Below, in pieces: positions 33,474 through 42,263 of a DNA stretch of 60,615 nt (the stretch's first letter is position 1; the number at the start of each line of letters is the position of its first letter). This DNA is from a bacterium (GTDB lineage: Bacteria; Patescibacteriota; Saccharimonadia; Saccharimonadales; Saccharimonadaceae): positions 67,484-128,098 of the forward strand of contig JAUMUX010000002.1 in the NCBI GenBank assembly GCA_030530485.1, written 5' to 3'. The notes beneath the pieces were generated by a model. That model worked only from the letters and a program-made list of their open reading frames with translations, was not told where the DNA came from and searched no databases. Position numbers and translations under genes: made by a program.

Positions 33474-35597
33474 TTATTGTTTGATGCCCTTCATCGTGAG
33501 ATTGAGGCGACCTTTTTCATCGATTTTATCAAGTTTAATGGTGATAATTTGCCCTTCTTTAAGCACGTCGCTCACTTTTTCGGTGCGCTTTTCAGAGATT
33601 TGTGAAATGTGCAACATGCCGTCGATACCAGGCAAAATATTCACGAATGCGCCAAAATCTTTAATCGAAACCACCGTTCCTTGGTAAATTTTGCCAACTT
33701 CTGGCTCTTCGGTGAGCGATTTAATCCAGTTTAGCGCTTTTTCGATTTTGGCTGTATCGGCCGCCGCGATGGTAATCAAACCGTCTTCTTTAATATCAAC
33801 TTCAGCGCCAGTTTCAGAGGTGATTTTATTGATAGTTTCGCCACCTTTGCCAATCACCGCTCCGATTTTTTCTGGGTTAATCTTGATTTTTTCAATTCGT
33901 GGCGCGTAAGGTGAAATTTCGGCGCGCGGTTCAGAAATTACGCTCAACATATGGCGCAAAATATGCTCGCGACCTTTACGTGAAGTTAAAATTGCTTGCT
34001 CGAGCACCGAAACCGGCAAACCGTGCACTTTCATATCCATTTGCAAGGCAGTAATACCGTTTTTCGAACCGGTGCATTTGAAGTCCATATCGCCCGCGAA
34101 ATCTTCAGCGTCGGCGATATCGCTCAAAACGTAAGGTGTTTCGCCGTCCATCATCAAGCCCATCGCAATGCCCGAAACCGCATTTTTAAGTGGTACGCCC
34201 GCGCTCATCAAAGCCATACAGCTTGAGCAAGTTGCCGCCATTGAAGTTGAACCGTTTTGGCTCATAATTTCAGTCACGCTGCGAATCGCGTAAGGGAAAT
34301 CTTCTACATCTGGCAAAACCGCCTCCAGCGCGCGTTGAGCTAAATATCCGTGGCCGATTTCGCGCCGACCAGGATTGCCCAATCGGCGAGGTTCGCCAAC
34401 GGTATAGCCAGGGGCGTTGTAGTGGTGCATATAACGGCGTTCGACTTCGTTAAATTCCATCGTGTCGACTAATTGAGAATAAGAAAGTGGCGCTAAAGTG
34501 ACGATATTCATCGCTTGAGTTACGCCGCGCGTGAATAAGCTCGAACCGTGCGCGCGTGGCAAAAAATCGATTTCGCTGGAAAGCGGACGGATTTCGTCCA
34601 GCGCGCGACCATCTGGGCGTTCGCCGTCTTCCACGATTCCACGCCGCACTTCTTTATGCACCGCCAAAGTAAAGGCTTCGTCGTAATCTTTGCGAATTTC
34701 TTCATAAGCTTCTTCGCCGAATTTTTCCGCCATTTCTGCGTGGAATTTTTCGCGAATTTCGGCGATATTTTGGTTGTATTTTGGATAAGCCTCGCGCACA
34801 TTTTCGAATTTTCCTGCGCACCAATTCTCAACTTCTTTCGAAATTTCTTCATCTGGCAAAATCAATTCGAAAGCGCGTTCTTCGAAATATCCCGACTCGA
34901 TATATTTTGCGCGTAGTTCATTTTGCAATTTAATGGCTGGCTGGAAATTTTCGAAAGCCCAAGCCAATCCCGCGATAATTTCTTCTTCGGGAACTTCATT
35001 CGCGCCCGCTTCCACCATCGTGATGCCACTTTCAATTCCCGCAACCACCAAATCAAGCGGAGAATTTTCGCGTTCTTCAGGGTTTAAGAAAGCTTTAAAT
35101 TCGCCATTCACTTTGCCGATTCTTAGCCCAGCCACTGGTCCATCAAATGGCACGCCAGCCAAATGAAGCGCACTGGAAGCCGCAATCATCGCCACCATAT
35201 CGGGTCGAAATTCTGGGTCGGCCGAGAGCACGGTTGCTACCACTTGAACCTCTTCGCGATAACCTTTTGGAAAGAGCGGTCGAATCGGACGGTCGATGAG
35301 TCGCCCAATCAAAACAGCGTCGTCGCTTGGTCGCCCTTCACGCTTGATAAATCGCGAACCAGAAATTCGCCCGCTGGCATACCATTTTTCTTCGTAGTCA
35401 ATCGAAAGCGGGAAATAATCCAGCGCCACAGGTTTTGAACCGAGTTGAACTGTGCCCAAAACTACTGTTTCGCCATATTTCACAATCACGCTTGAGGTTG
35501 AGCGAAAGCCAACTTTGCCGACTTCCAGCGTTAGTTTTCGCCCCAAAAAATCAGTGCTGACCGAAATCACACTTTTCCCGGTTGGGTTTATAATCAT
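33474..35597 (-). CDS. pnp: Polyribonucleotide nucleotidyltransferase (PNPase)
   Basis: 707 residues from the ATG with AAGGAG 5 bp before; 26 upstream codons are open but lack a good start. Two RNase PH domains (about 1-200 and 300-530, the second with the catalytic DIADAEDFAGDMDFK region), a KH domain (about 545-605 with VIGKGGETI) and an S1 domain (about 610-690). It degrades RNA 3' to 5' with phosphate. Confidence 0.96.
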   Translation of the reverse strand: MIINPTGKSVISVSTDFLGRKLTLEVGKVGFRSTSSVIVKYGETVVLGTVQLGSKPVALDYFPLSIDYEEKWYASGRISGSRFIKREGRPSDDAVLIGRLIDRPIRPLFPKGYREEVQVVATVLSADPEFRPDMVAMIAASSALHLAGVPFDGPVAGLRIGKVNGEFKAFLNPEERENSPLDLVVAGIESGITMVEAGANEVPEEEIIAGLAWAFENFQPAIKLQNELRAKYIESGYFEERAFELILPDEEISKEVENWCAGKFENVREAYPKYNQNIAEIREKFHAEMAEKFGEEAYEEIRKDYDEAFTLAVHKEVRRGIVEDGERPDGRALDEIRPLSSEIDFLPRAHGSSLFTRGVTQAMNIVTLAPLSYSQLVDTMEFNEVERRYMHHYNAPGYTVGEPRRLGNPGRREIGHGYLAQRALEAVLPDVEDFPYAIRSVTEIMSQNGSTSMAATCSSCMALMSAGVPLKNAVSGIAMGLMMDGETPYVLSDIADAEDFAGDMDFKCTGSKNGITALQMDMKVHGLPVSVLEQAILTSRKGREHILRHMLSVISEPRAEISPYAPRIEKIKINPEKIGAVIGKGGETINKITSETGAEVDIKEDGLITIAAADTAKIEKALNWIKSLTEEPEVGKIYQGTVVSIKDFGAFVNILPGIDGMLHISQISEKRTEKVSDVLKEGQIITIKLDKIDEKGRLNLTMKGIKQ

Positions 35598-35764
35598 ATT
35601 TTCTCCTTCTGCCAAATGAGTTGCAGGAATTATCTTCGAAAACCGCCCAGTTCTTTCGAAAATCATTTCTACCACGCATTCGGCGTTAAATTTACTCTTT
35701 TATTATAGCATTTTTCGCTCTAAAAGTGAAATTTAAGCTGACGATTTTATTTTTAACGCAAAAA

Positions 35765-35773
35765 TGATAAAAT
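35765..35773 (+). promoter_or_regulatory. tsaD extended -10 promoter, leaderless
   Basis: TGATAAAAT, then 6 bp to the ATG. The -35 is weak. Confidence 0.55.
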
Positions 35774-35779
35774 AGAAGA

Positions 35780-36880
35780 ATGAAAATCTTGGGAATTGAA
35801 AGCACGTGTGATGAAACTGCCGCTGCGGTGGTGAGTTTTGAGCCGAGCCAAATTTCGCAATATTCCAGCCCGCAAATCGATTTGCTTTCGAGTGTAGTGC
35901 ATTCACAGATTGATATTCACGCGCAATTTGGTGGCGTGATTCCAGAGGTGGCGGCGCGTTCGCACATCGAATATATCAATCCTGTGATTCGAAAAGCCCT
36001 CGCGCAAGCTGGCGAAACTTTCGAAAGCATCGATGGCATCGCGGTGAGTTTTGCGCCAGGTTTGAACGGTTCGCTTTTGGTGGGAAATTTAGCCGCTCGC
36101 ACGTATGCGCAAATTTTCAAGAAAAAATTCTTTCCCGTTCATCATGTGGAGGCGCACGTTTATGCCAATTTTTTGAATCAAAATCCGCCGCAATTTCCTT
36201 TTTTGGCGCTGGTGGTAAGTGGTGGGCATTCGCAAATTGTGCTTTTTCGAGGGCATTCAGATTTTGAAATTCTTGGCGAAACTCAAGATGACGCGGTGGG
36301 CGAAGCTTTCGATAAGGTGGCAAAAATCCTCGGCTTGCCGTATCCTGGCGGCCCAGCGATTTCGAAAGCGGCGCAAAATGGCGACCCTTCGAAATATCAT
36401 TTTCCGAAAGCGCGACTAGCGGGCGAATTTGATTTTAGCTTTTCGGGCGTTAAAACGGCGGTGCTCAGAGCGGTTCAAAAAGAAGTTGGCGTGGATTTTA
36501 ATTTTCCGTCTTTTGAGCTTGCGGCAAAATTAAACGAACAGCAAAAATGTGATTTTGCGGCGAGTTTTCAGCAAACAGCGGTGGAAACTTTGGTGGATAA
36601 GCTCGAAAAAGCCGTGCAGAAATTTCAGCCAAAAACCGTAGTGATTGCGGGTGGCGTGGCAGCAAATTTAGCTTTGCGCGAGGAACTTTTGCATCGAATT
36701 TCACGCCAAGTTCCTGACGAAATTATTTTCACTGAGCCGCAATTTTGCACCGATAACGCAGCGATGGTGGCGGCGCTTGGGGCATTTCACTTTGCGCTTG
36801 GCGAGCCGCAAAATCCGCTGGACGCCGAGGTGAAACCGAGCCTTTCGATGGAAAACGCAAAATGGTTGCATAAAAAATAA
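35780..36880 (+). CDS. tsaD: tRNA N6-threonylcarbamoyladenosine transferase TsaD
   Basis: 366 residues. MKILGIESTCDETAAAVV start, metal-binding HHVEAHVYANF, VSGGHSQ and the C-terminal CTDNAAMVAALG are all present. It transfers the threonylcarbamoyl group to A37 of ANN-decoding tRNAs. tsaB, tsaC and tsaE are not in the window. The stop lies inside a terminator. Confidence 0.96.
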   Translation: MKILGIESTCDETAAAVVSFEPSQISQYSSPQIDLLSSVVHSQIDIHAQFGGVIPEVAARSHIEYINPVIRKALAQAGETFESIDGIAVSFAPGLNGSLLVGNLAARTYAQIFKKKFFPVHHVEAHVYANFLNQNPPQFPFLALVVSGGHSQIVLFRGHSDFEILGETQDDAVGEAFDKVAKILGLPYPGGPAISKAAQNGDPSKYHFPKARLAGEFDFSFSGVKTAVLRAVQKEVGVDFNFPSFELAAKLNEQQKCDFAASFQQTAVETLVDKLEKAVQKFQPKTVVIAGGVAANLALREELLHRISRQVPDEIIFTEPQFCTDNAAMVAALGAFHFALGEPQNPLDAEVKPSLSMENAKWLHKK

Positions 36881-36918
36881 GCCTTCGAATTGATTTTCGA
36901 AAGCTTATTTTGGTTTTT
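36876..36918 (+). terminator. tsaD terminator
   Basis: 14-bp stem with one mismatch (36876-36889 with 36896-36909) that includes TTCGAA in both arms, then T-rich DNA. Confidence 0.7.
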
Positions 36919-36922
36919 CGAA

Positions 36923-38224
36923 TTATTTTTTGAACATTTCTTGGGCGATTTCGCGGGCAACTTCTGAATCGTTCCACGGCACTTTTTCGCCATCGATAAT
37001 CCGATAAACTTCGTGCCCCAAACCTGTAATCAAGATTGTGTCGCCCTTGCTGGCAATCTGGAACGCCTTTTTGATTGCTACGCGGCGGTCGGCGATTTCT
37101 TGCACGTGAGCTGGCAGTTTTTCGCCCATTCCTGCCTTGATTTCGGCGCGAATTTGCTCGGAGTCTTCGGTGTAATTTTCTTCATCGGTTAAAATGATGC
37201 GGTCGGCTAAATCTTTGGCGATTTTGCCCATCAGCGGACGTTTTGCGCGGTCGCGGTCGCCACAAGCGCCAAAAACTAAAATCGTGCGCCCTTTGGTGAT
37301 ATTTTTTGCCGCTTCAAGCAATTTTTCCAAGCCATCTGGCGTGTGAGCGTAATCAACAATCACTTCAAACGGAAGATTTTCGACCGCCCGTTCGAAACGC
37401 CCCGCGATATTTTCGAGATTCGCCACGCCATTTTGAATATCTTCGAGCGAAATTCCCAAGAGATAAGCGGCCGAAATCGCAGCGGTCATATTGAAAATAT
37501 TGAATTTTCCCGGCAAATTGGTGGCGGCTTCAAGCTCGACGTTGTTGTCGATGATGATTTTTGCCTCACTACCCTTTTTATAAAGAGTGGCGCTGGTAAT
37601 TCGCACGTCAGCATTTTCCTTTGTGCCGTAGGTGATTTTTTGGTCGCCAGCGTTAAATTTGTTGTAGTAATCAAACCATTCGTCGTCAGCATTCAGCACG
37701 ATAAACTTCGGCTCAGTTGCAAAAAGTCGCGCTTTGGCTCGGGCGTAATTTTCCATCGTTTTGTGATAATCGAGATGGTCTTGGGTGAGGTTGGTCATAA
37801 TCGCCATTTCGAAATCAATTCCCGCGAATTTATACTGTTCGAGCGCGTGCGAAGTTGCCTCAACCAGCGCAAATTCTACATCATTTTTGACCGCTTGGCG
37901 GAAGAATTTTTGCAAACGCGCTACCGTAGCAGTGGTCGAATTGGTATCGTTGACCATTTTTTCGCCCGCGATTTCGATATTTGCCGTCGAAAACATCGCT
38001 GTTTTGTAGCCTGCTTCCTTCAAGATTTCATTCAAAAAGTTAATCGTGGTGGTTTTACCATTAGTGCCAGTAGCGGCAATAACGCGCAGTTTTTTAGCAG
38101 GATTACCAAATTGCGCCGAAACCAATTTCGCGCGCGATTTACGGTAGTTGTTTTCTAAAAGTTTCACCGCGCCGTTCGGTAGCATTTGACGCGCAGTTTT
38201 GGCTAAATCATTCTTTATGCTCAT
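36923..38224 (-). CDS. MurE-like Mur ligase (UDP-MurNAc-tripeptide synthetase family), short form
   Basis: 433 residues. The central domain has the P-loop AATGTNGKTTT, and TNLTQDHLDYHKTMENYA and FGACGDRDRAKRPLMG follow. The usual MurE N-terminal UMT-binding domain is shortened to about 45 residues. The usual DNPR/DDPN substrate motif is replaced by TDEENYTED. It should add the third residue of the stem peptide, but which amino acid is uncertain. Promoter is leaderless. No other mur genes are in the window. Confidence 0.85.
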   Translation of the reverse strand: MSIKNDLAKTARQMLPNGAVKLLENNYRKSRAKLVSAQFGNPAKKLRVIAATGTNGKTTTINFLNEILKEAGYKTAMFSTANIEIAGEKMVNDTNSTTATVARLQKFFRQAVKNDVEFALVEATSHALEQYKFAGIDFEMAIMTNLTQDHLDYHKTMENYARAKARLFATEPKFIVLNADDEWFDYYNKFNAGDQKITYGTKENADVRITSATLYKKGSEAKIIIDNNVELEAATNLPGKFNIFNMTAAISAAYLLGISLEDIQNGVANLENIAGRFERAVENLPFEVIVDYAHTPDGLEKLLEAAKNITKGRTILVFGACGDRDRAKRPLMGKIAKDLADRIILTDEENYTEDSEQIRAEIKAGMGEKLPAHVQEIADRRVAIKKAFQIASKGDTILITGLGHEVYRIIDGEKVPWNDSEVAREIAQEMFKK

Positions 38225-38230
38225 AATTAA

Positions 38231-38259
38231 AGTATAGCATTTTTCGCGAAATCTGCCAA
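38231..38259 (-). promoter_or_regulatory. murE-like gene promoter, leaderless
   Basis: TTGGCA, 17 bp, TATACT, then 6 bp to the ATG. Confidence 0.7.
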
Positions 38260-38267
38260 AATAAAAA

Positions 38268-38732
38268 TTAAGCGTGCAAAATCAAGAAGATAATTTGGAT
38301 GAAAAAGTCCGAAACCAGCCCGACGAGATAAAATCCGCCAATCAAAGCGCATGCTAAACCCAGCCAATACGCGCGTTTATCAGCGGGCGCGATTTTGCGA
38401 ATTTCTTGATGTTTGCGCATTGCTTTAAACCCAAAAAAGAGCGCGCCAATATTCCAGATGAGCTTTAAAGAACCGATTATCCGAGTGGGAATTCCGACCA
38501 CGGGCACGAAATCCAAAATCGGCAAAATATCACCAAGGAAAATCAGCAGCGCCGCCCAAAGTGCGAGGCTGAAATCGTCACCCATAATGCCCTTTTTGCG
38601 ATTTTCTAAAAGCGATTTTCGCTGTTCTTCGCGTCGCAGACTCGCCAAATTATCGCTTTTTTCCTCCCTTTTCACTACTTCAGGATAAATTTCCGCCGCA
38701 ATTTCAGCGTTCGTTTTTTGCTCGTTTTCCAT
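38268..38732 (-). CDS. Small membrane protein, unknown
   Basis: 154 residues. The first 45 are charged; then two or three membrane helices (SLALWAALLIFLGDILPIL, SLKLIWNIGALFFGF, WLGLACALIGGFYLVGLVSDFFIQIIFLIL). A GAGG site lies 4 bp before the ATG. No family recognised. Confidence 0.65.
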   Translation of the reverse strand: MENEQKTNAEIAAEIYPEVVKREEKSDNLASLRREEQRKSLLENRKKGIMGDDFSLALWAALLIFLGDILPILDFVPVVGIPTRIIGSLKLIWNIGALFFGFKAMRKHQEIRKIAPADKRAYWLGLACALIGGFYLVGLVSDFFIQIIFLILHA

Positions 38733-38783
38733 ATTACCTCAATTTTTATCAATATAGCATAACCGCTTTGCAATGGCAAGAGT

Positions 38784-38812
38784 TTGATGAAAAATTCGAA
38801 AAAAGGTATAAT
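38784..38812 (+). promoter_or_regulatory. HIT gene promoter, leaderless
   Basis: TTGATG, 17 bp, TATAAT, then exactly 6 bp to the ATG at 38819. Confidence 0.75.
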
Positions 38813-38818
38813 TTAATT

Positions 38819-39277
38819 ATGGAAGATTCAATTTTTACACGAATTATCAACGGCGAAATTCCTTGCCACAAGATTTATGAAGACGAAAAAGTGTTTGCAA
38901 TGCTCGACATCGAGCCGCTGGCGAACGGGCACGTTTTGCTTTTTCCAAAACAGCAAGTTGATTTGCTCTGGGATTTGGATAGCGAAACTTACGCTTATCT
39001 TTTCGAAAAGGCAAAAATGATTTCGAAAAAAATTCAGCAAGAAATGAATCCGATTCGCGTGGGAATGGTGGTGGAAGGTTTTGGCGTGCCGCACGCGCAT
39101 TTGCACCTTGTGCCGCTTTATGATAAAGAAGTTTTGCGGCTGCACCACGGTTATCCTGTGCAAAAATCGCCCGAAGATTTAGCCAAAATCGCTCAAAAAA
39201 TCGCTTTCGAAAAAATAATTTCGAAAAGCTGGCGAAAAATTCCGAAAAAGAAAAACCCCACCAATTGGGTGAGGTAA
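38819..39277 (+). CDS. HIT family hydrolase
   Basis: 152 residues from the ATG at 38819; an in-frame ATG 17 codons upstream lies before the promoter and is unlikely. SIFTRIINGEIPCHKIYEDE start and the histidine triad VPHAHLHLVP are intact. HIT proteins hydrolyse nucleotide conjugates. The end overlaps the terminator of the convergent small gene. Confidence 0.92.
   Translation: MEDSIFTRIINGEIPCHKIYEDEKVFAMLDIEPLANGHVLLFPKQQVDLLWDLDSETYAYLFEKAKMISKKIQQEMNPIRVGMVVEGFGVPHAHLHLVPLYDKEVLRLHHGYPVQKSPEDLAKIAQKIAFEKIISKSWRKIPKKKNPTNWVR
39253..39277 (-). terminator. Terminator of ORFan unit 2
   Basis: CCTCACC/GGTGGGG stem with one mismatch and a T run on the minus strand, located inside the 3' end of the HIT gene. 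Confidence 0.65.
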
Positions 39278-39282
39278 GAGGT

Positions 39283-39561
39283 TTAGATTATTTTTATACC
39301 GTGTTCGGCATAAAGCTGAATCTCTTCCTGAATTTCCTTCGCATAATTGGGGCTTTTTCTATCCCCAAGCATTACATAGTAGCTTTCGCCGCTGTGATGA
39401 AGGTAATAATCTGGAAGTCTTTTTTCCTCTCTGCCGAGAAAGAAATGCAGATTTTCTTCTTTATCCGAAGACACTCCCTTAGCCAGTATAGCGCCATCGA
39501 AACCATTTCTAATTTCGATGCCAAATTCTTTGCCATTCTTCACGATTTTTGACACTATCAT
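39283..39561 (-). CDS. Small unknown protein (ORFan unit 2)
   Basis: 92 residues, soluble, no known motif (MIVSKIVKNGKEFGIEIRN start; aromatic LPDYYLHHSGESYYVML segment). A GAGG site lies before the ATG, after a leader of about 55 bases with two small hairpins. It has its own promoter and terminator and no TTCGAA. Confidence 0.6.
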   Translation of the reverse strand: MIVSKIVKNGKEFGIEIRNGFDGAILAKGVSSDKEENLHFFLGREEKRLPDYYLHHSGESYYVMLGDRKSPNYAKEIQEEIQLYAEHGIKII

Positions 39562-39622
39562 TTTTAAACCTCTACGCTTAAAGCCCGTTCGGCTATAGAT
39601 TTACTCCACCTGGAGCTTAAAT

Positions 39623-39651
39623 ATAATATAACATAATTTGAAAAAAGTCAA
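39623..39651 (-). promoter_or_regulatory. Promoter of ORFan unit 2
   Basis: TTGACT, 17 bp, TATTAT on the minus strand. It interleaves with the rlmH promoter on the other strand. Confidence 0.6.
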
Positions 39652-39666
39652 GAGCTATGCTAAAAT
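39638..39666 (+). promoter_or_regulatory. rlmH promoter, leaderless
   Basis: TTGAAA, 17 bp, TAAAAT with extended TGn, then 6 bp to the ATG at 39673. Confidence 0.7.
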
Positions 39667-39672
39667 TTTACT

Positions 39673-40125
39673 ATGAAAATTATCGCGATTGGTAAAAAGC
39701 ACGAAAAATGGATTTTGGGCGGCGTGGAAACTTTCGAAAAACGCTTGAAAAAGCCGTTCGATTTGCGCTGGGAGATTTTGGCGCATTCGAATTTTGCCGA
39801 AGAAAAGGCGCGTGCGGAAGAATCGGCGCGGATTTTGAAGAAAATTTCGCCTGCGGATTTTGTAATTTTGCTGGATGAGCGCGGCAAGAATATTTCCAGT
39901 CCCGAGTTGGCGAATTTGCTTTCGAAAAATTTTGTCAGCGGCCAAAATGTGGTGCTGGTGATTGGCGGCGCGTTTGGCGTTTCGAACGAGCTTCGAAATC
40001 GGGCGAATTTCATCTGGAGTCTTTCGAAATTGGTTTTTCCACATCAATTGGTGCGCCTGATTTTGGTGGAACAAATTTATCGCGCGCAAGAAATTTCGGC
40101 GGGCGGAAAATACCATCACGAATAG
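39673..40125 (+). CDS. rlmH: 23S rRNA pseudouridine-1915 N3-methyltransferase RlmH
   Basis: 150 residues. SPOUT-family motifs are clear: LLDERGKNISSPELANLL, VLVIGGAFGV and LVRLILVEQIYRAQEI, ending in GGKYHHE as RlmH does. It methylates the pseudouridine in helix 69 of 23S rRNA. Single gene. Confidence 0.95.
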   Translation: MKIIAIGKKHEKWILGGVETFEKRLKKPFDLRWEILAHSNFAEEKARAEESARILKKISPADFVILLDERGKNISSPELANLLSKNFVSGQNVVLVIGGAFGVSNELRNRANFIWSLSKLVFPHQLVRLILVEQIYRAQEISAGGKYHHE

Positions 40126-40157
40126 TTCAAAAAGCGAAAAATACAACACGCTTTTGG

Positions 40158-40186
40158 TTGATAAATAACCGCTAAAAAGTTATAAT
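40158..40186 (+). promoter_or_regulatory. MacB-type ABC operon promoter, leaderless
   Basis: TTGATA, 17 bp, TATAAT, then 6 bp to the ATG. Confidence 0.75.
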
Positions 40187-40192
40187 TAAATT

Positions 40193-40996
40193 ATGGTAAA
40201 GACGGAAAAAGAAATCTTGAAACTGCGCAATTTGAAGAAACGTTTTGGCGTGGGCGATGCAGAAAATTACGCTTTAAACGGCGTGGATTTGAGCATTAAA
40301 AAAGGCGAATTTATCATCATTATGGGTCCGAGCGGCTGCGGCAAAACCACTTTGCTGAACATTATTGGCTTGCTCGACCGCGCAACCAACGGTGATTATA
40401 TTTTGAATGGTCGAAATGTGGCGCGAATGTCGCGGCGCAAGCACGCTAAAATCCGCAGTGAAAAAATCGGTTTTATTTTCCAGAATTTTAACTTAATCCC
40501 GCGCTTGACGGTTATCGAAAATGTGGCGTTGCCGCTGGTGTATAAAGCGGTTGGCAAAACTAAACGACTCGAAAAAGCTAGCCAGATTTTGAAGCAATTT
40601 CATCTTGGCGAGCGGGAATATTATATGCCGTGGCAGCTTTCGGGCGGGCAAACTCAACGGGTAGCGATTGCGCGCGCTTTAGTGAACGAGCCTTCGATTA
40701 TCTTGGCGGACGAGCCAACGGGTAATCTCGATTCGAAAAGTTCGCATATTATTATGGAAGAACTCGCCGATATTCACAAGCAAGGCAACACCATCATTAT
40801 GGTGACCCACAACCCCGAATTGATGGCTTATGCAACCCGAATTATCACGATGTTCGACGGAAAAATCGATACGGACGAAAAAATCACCAAGTCGAAGCGG
40901 GAAAAATCGAAAGCTGAGCCCGAGCAAAATACGCTTGATAAAATCGAGGCAGTGACGGAAAAATTAGACGAAATTAAAGAGGAATTGGGGGTTTAA
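40193..40996 (+). CDS. ABC transporter ATPase, MacB/LolD type
   Basis: 267 residues. Walker A GPSGCGKTT, signature LSGGQTQRVAIARAL, Walker B ILADEPTGNLD and the His-switch VTHNPE are intact. After about residue 225 comes a charged, probably coiled-coil tail ending EEELGV. The permease follows 1 bp later. Such pairs export peptides or lipids or sense envelope stress; no MacA-like adaptor follows. Confidence 0.92.
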   Translation: MVKTEKEILKLRNLKKRFGVGDAENYALNGVDLSIKKGEFIIIMGPSGCGKTTLLNIIGLLDRATNGDYILNGRNVARMSRRKHAKIRSEKIGFIFQNFNLIPRLTVIENVALPLVYKAVGKTKRLEKASQILKQFHLGEREYYMPWQLSGGQTQRVAIARALVNEPSIILADEPTGNLDSKSSHIIMEELADIHKQGNTIIMVTHNPELMAYATRIITMFDGKIDTDEKITKSKREKSKAEPEQNTLDKIEAVTEKLDEIKEELGV

Positions 40997-40997
40997 G

Positions 40998-42224
40998 GTG
41001 TTTCGAATTTTTAAAACGCATATCGAAAACGCATTGGAATCACTTGGCGCTAATAAAATGCGAACTTTTTTGACAATGCTGGGCGTGATTATTGGCATTT
41101 CGAGCATTACCGCGATTTTTGCCCTTTCTGGCGGCGTAGGCGCTTTGATTTCGAAGCAAGTTTCGCACGAAGGCGCAATGGTGGTGGTGCGACCAAAAGA
41201 AGTTGGCAGTAGTGAAAAAACTTTAATTTCGAGCCTGACTTCTTCGCAAAATTTCGTCAAAAGTTCGCTAACCGACAAAGACATCGATTCGATTTCAAAA
41301 AATAAAAAAATCATTGCTACGGCGCCGCTCGCCACTTTTTCAGCCACGATTAACGCCGAAAATAAAGACCGTTCTTCGCAAATTTTGGCAACCACTTCGG
41401 AGCTCGATAAAGTCATCAATCTTAAAATGCGCGACGGCGATTTTTTGGCAAATTCTTCAACCAGCAAAAATGTGGTGGTGGGTTATCAGTTGGCGGTGAA
41501 TCTATTTGGCACGCCGGATATTTTGGGGCGCAATATTAAAATCAAGAATGAAACCTTCACGATTATTGGCGTTTTGGCGGAGCGCGACACGACAATTAAC
41601 TTTAGCAATGTCGATTTCAACAACTCGGCGATTATTGATTATTCGGTGGCGAAAGAATTTGCTGAAGGCACTTTGCAGATTCAGCAAATCAATGCGCGGG
41701 CAGATAGCGTGAATAATTTGCGTGCGGTGGATGAAGAAATTACCAAAAATATTGGGCAAAATCATGCGGGCGAAGCTGATTTTGAAGTTCTCTCGGGTGA
41801 AGAAATCGCCCAAACTTCAAGCGCTTTAATTCAAGCTGCGGGCGTGGTTTTGGCGCTGGTGGCGGGAATTTCACTACTGGTCGGCGGAATCGGTATTATG
41901 AATATTATGTTGGTCAACGTGAGCGAACGCACCCGCGAAATTGGTATTCGAAAAGCCTTGGGCGCCAATAATTTGCACATTTTGCTACAATTTTTGACTG
42001 AATCGATGATTATCTCGCTCGGCGGCGGCTTGTTCGGCTTTATCCTCGGTTTTGCGTTCTCATTTGGTGTGAGCTTAATTCTGCCCTTTCAGCCAGTGAT
42101 TTCGTGGCAAGTTTGCGCTTTGATTGGCTTGATTTCGGTATTTGTGGGCGCGATTTTTGGCGCGTATCCAGCGCTAAGAGCTTCGAGAAAAGACCCAATC
42201 GAGAGCCTTCGTCAATACAATTAA
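40998..42224 (+). CDS. ABC transporter permease, MacB/FtsX type
   Basis: 408 residues, GTG start behind a GGGGG run. The N-terminal membrane helix KMRTFLTMLGVIIGISSI is followed by a large outer MacB-like domain (about 45-270) and three C-terminal helices with the usual VNVSERTREIGIRKALGA loop. It partners the preceding ATPase; substrate unknown. Confidence 0.92.
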   Translation: MFRIFKTHIENALESLGANKMRTFLTMLGVIIGISSITAIFALSGGVGALISKQVSHEGAMVVVRPKEVGSSEKTLISSLTSSQNFVKSSLTDKDIDSISKNKKIIATAPLATFSATINAENKDRSSQILATTSELDKVINLKMRDGDFLANSSTSKNVVVGYQLAVNLFGTPDILGRNIKIKNETFTIIGVLAERDTTINFSNVDFNNSAIIDYSVAKEFAEGTLQIQQINARADSVNNLRAVDEEITKNIGQNHAGEADFEVLSGEEIAQTSSALIQAAGVVLALVAGISLLVGGIGIMNIMLVNVSERTREIGIRKALGANNLHILLQFLTESMIISLGGGLFGFILGFAFSFGVSLILPFQPVISWQVCALIGLISVFVGAIFGAYPALRASRKDPIESLRQYN

Positions 42225-42228
42225 AATT

Positions 42229-42263
42229 TAAAATCCCAACCTCGAAAGACTGGGATTTTTTTA
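42229..42263 (+). terminator. ABC operon terminator
   Basis: AAATCCCA/TGGGATTT stem followed by seven T residues. Confidence 0.8.
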
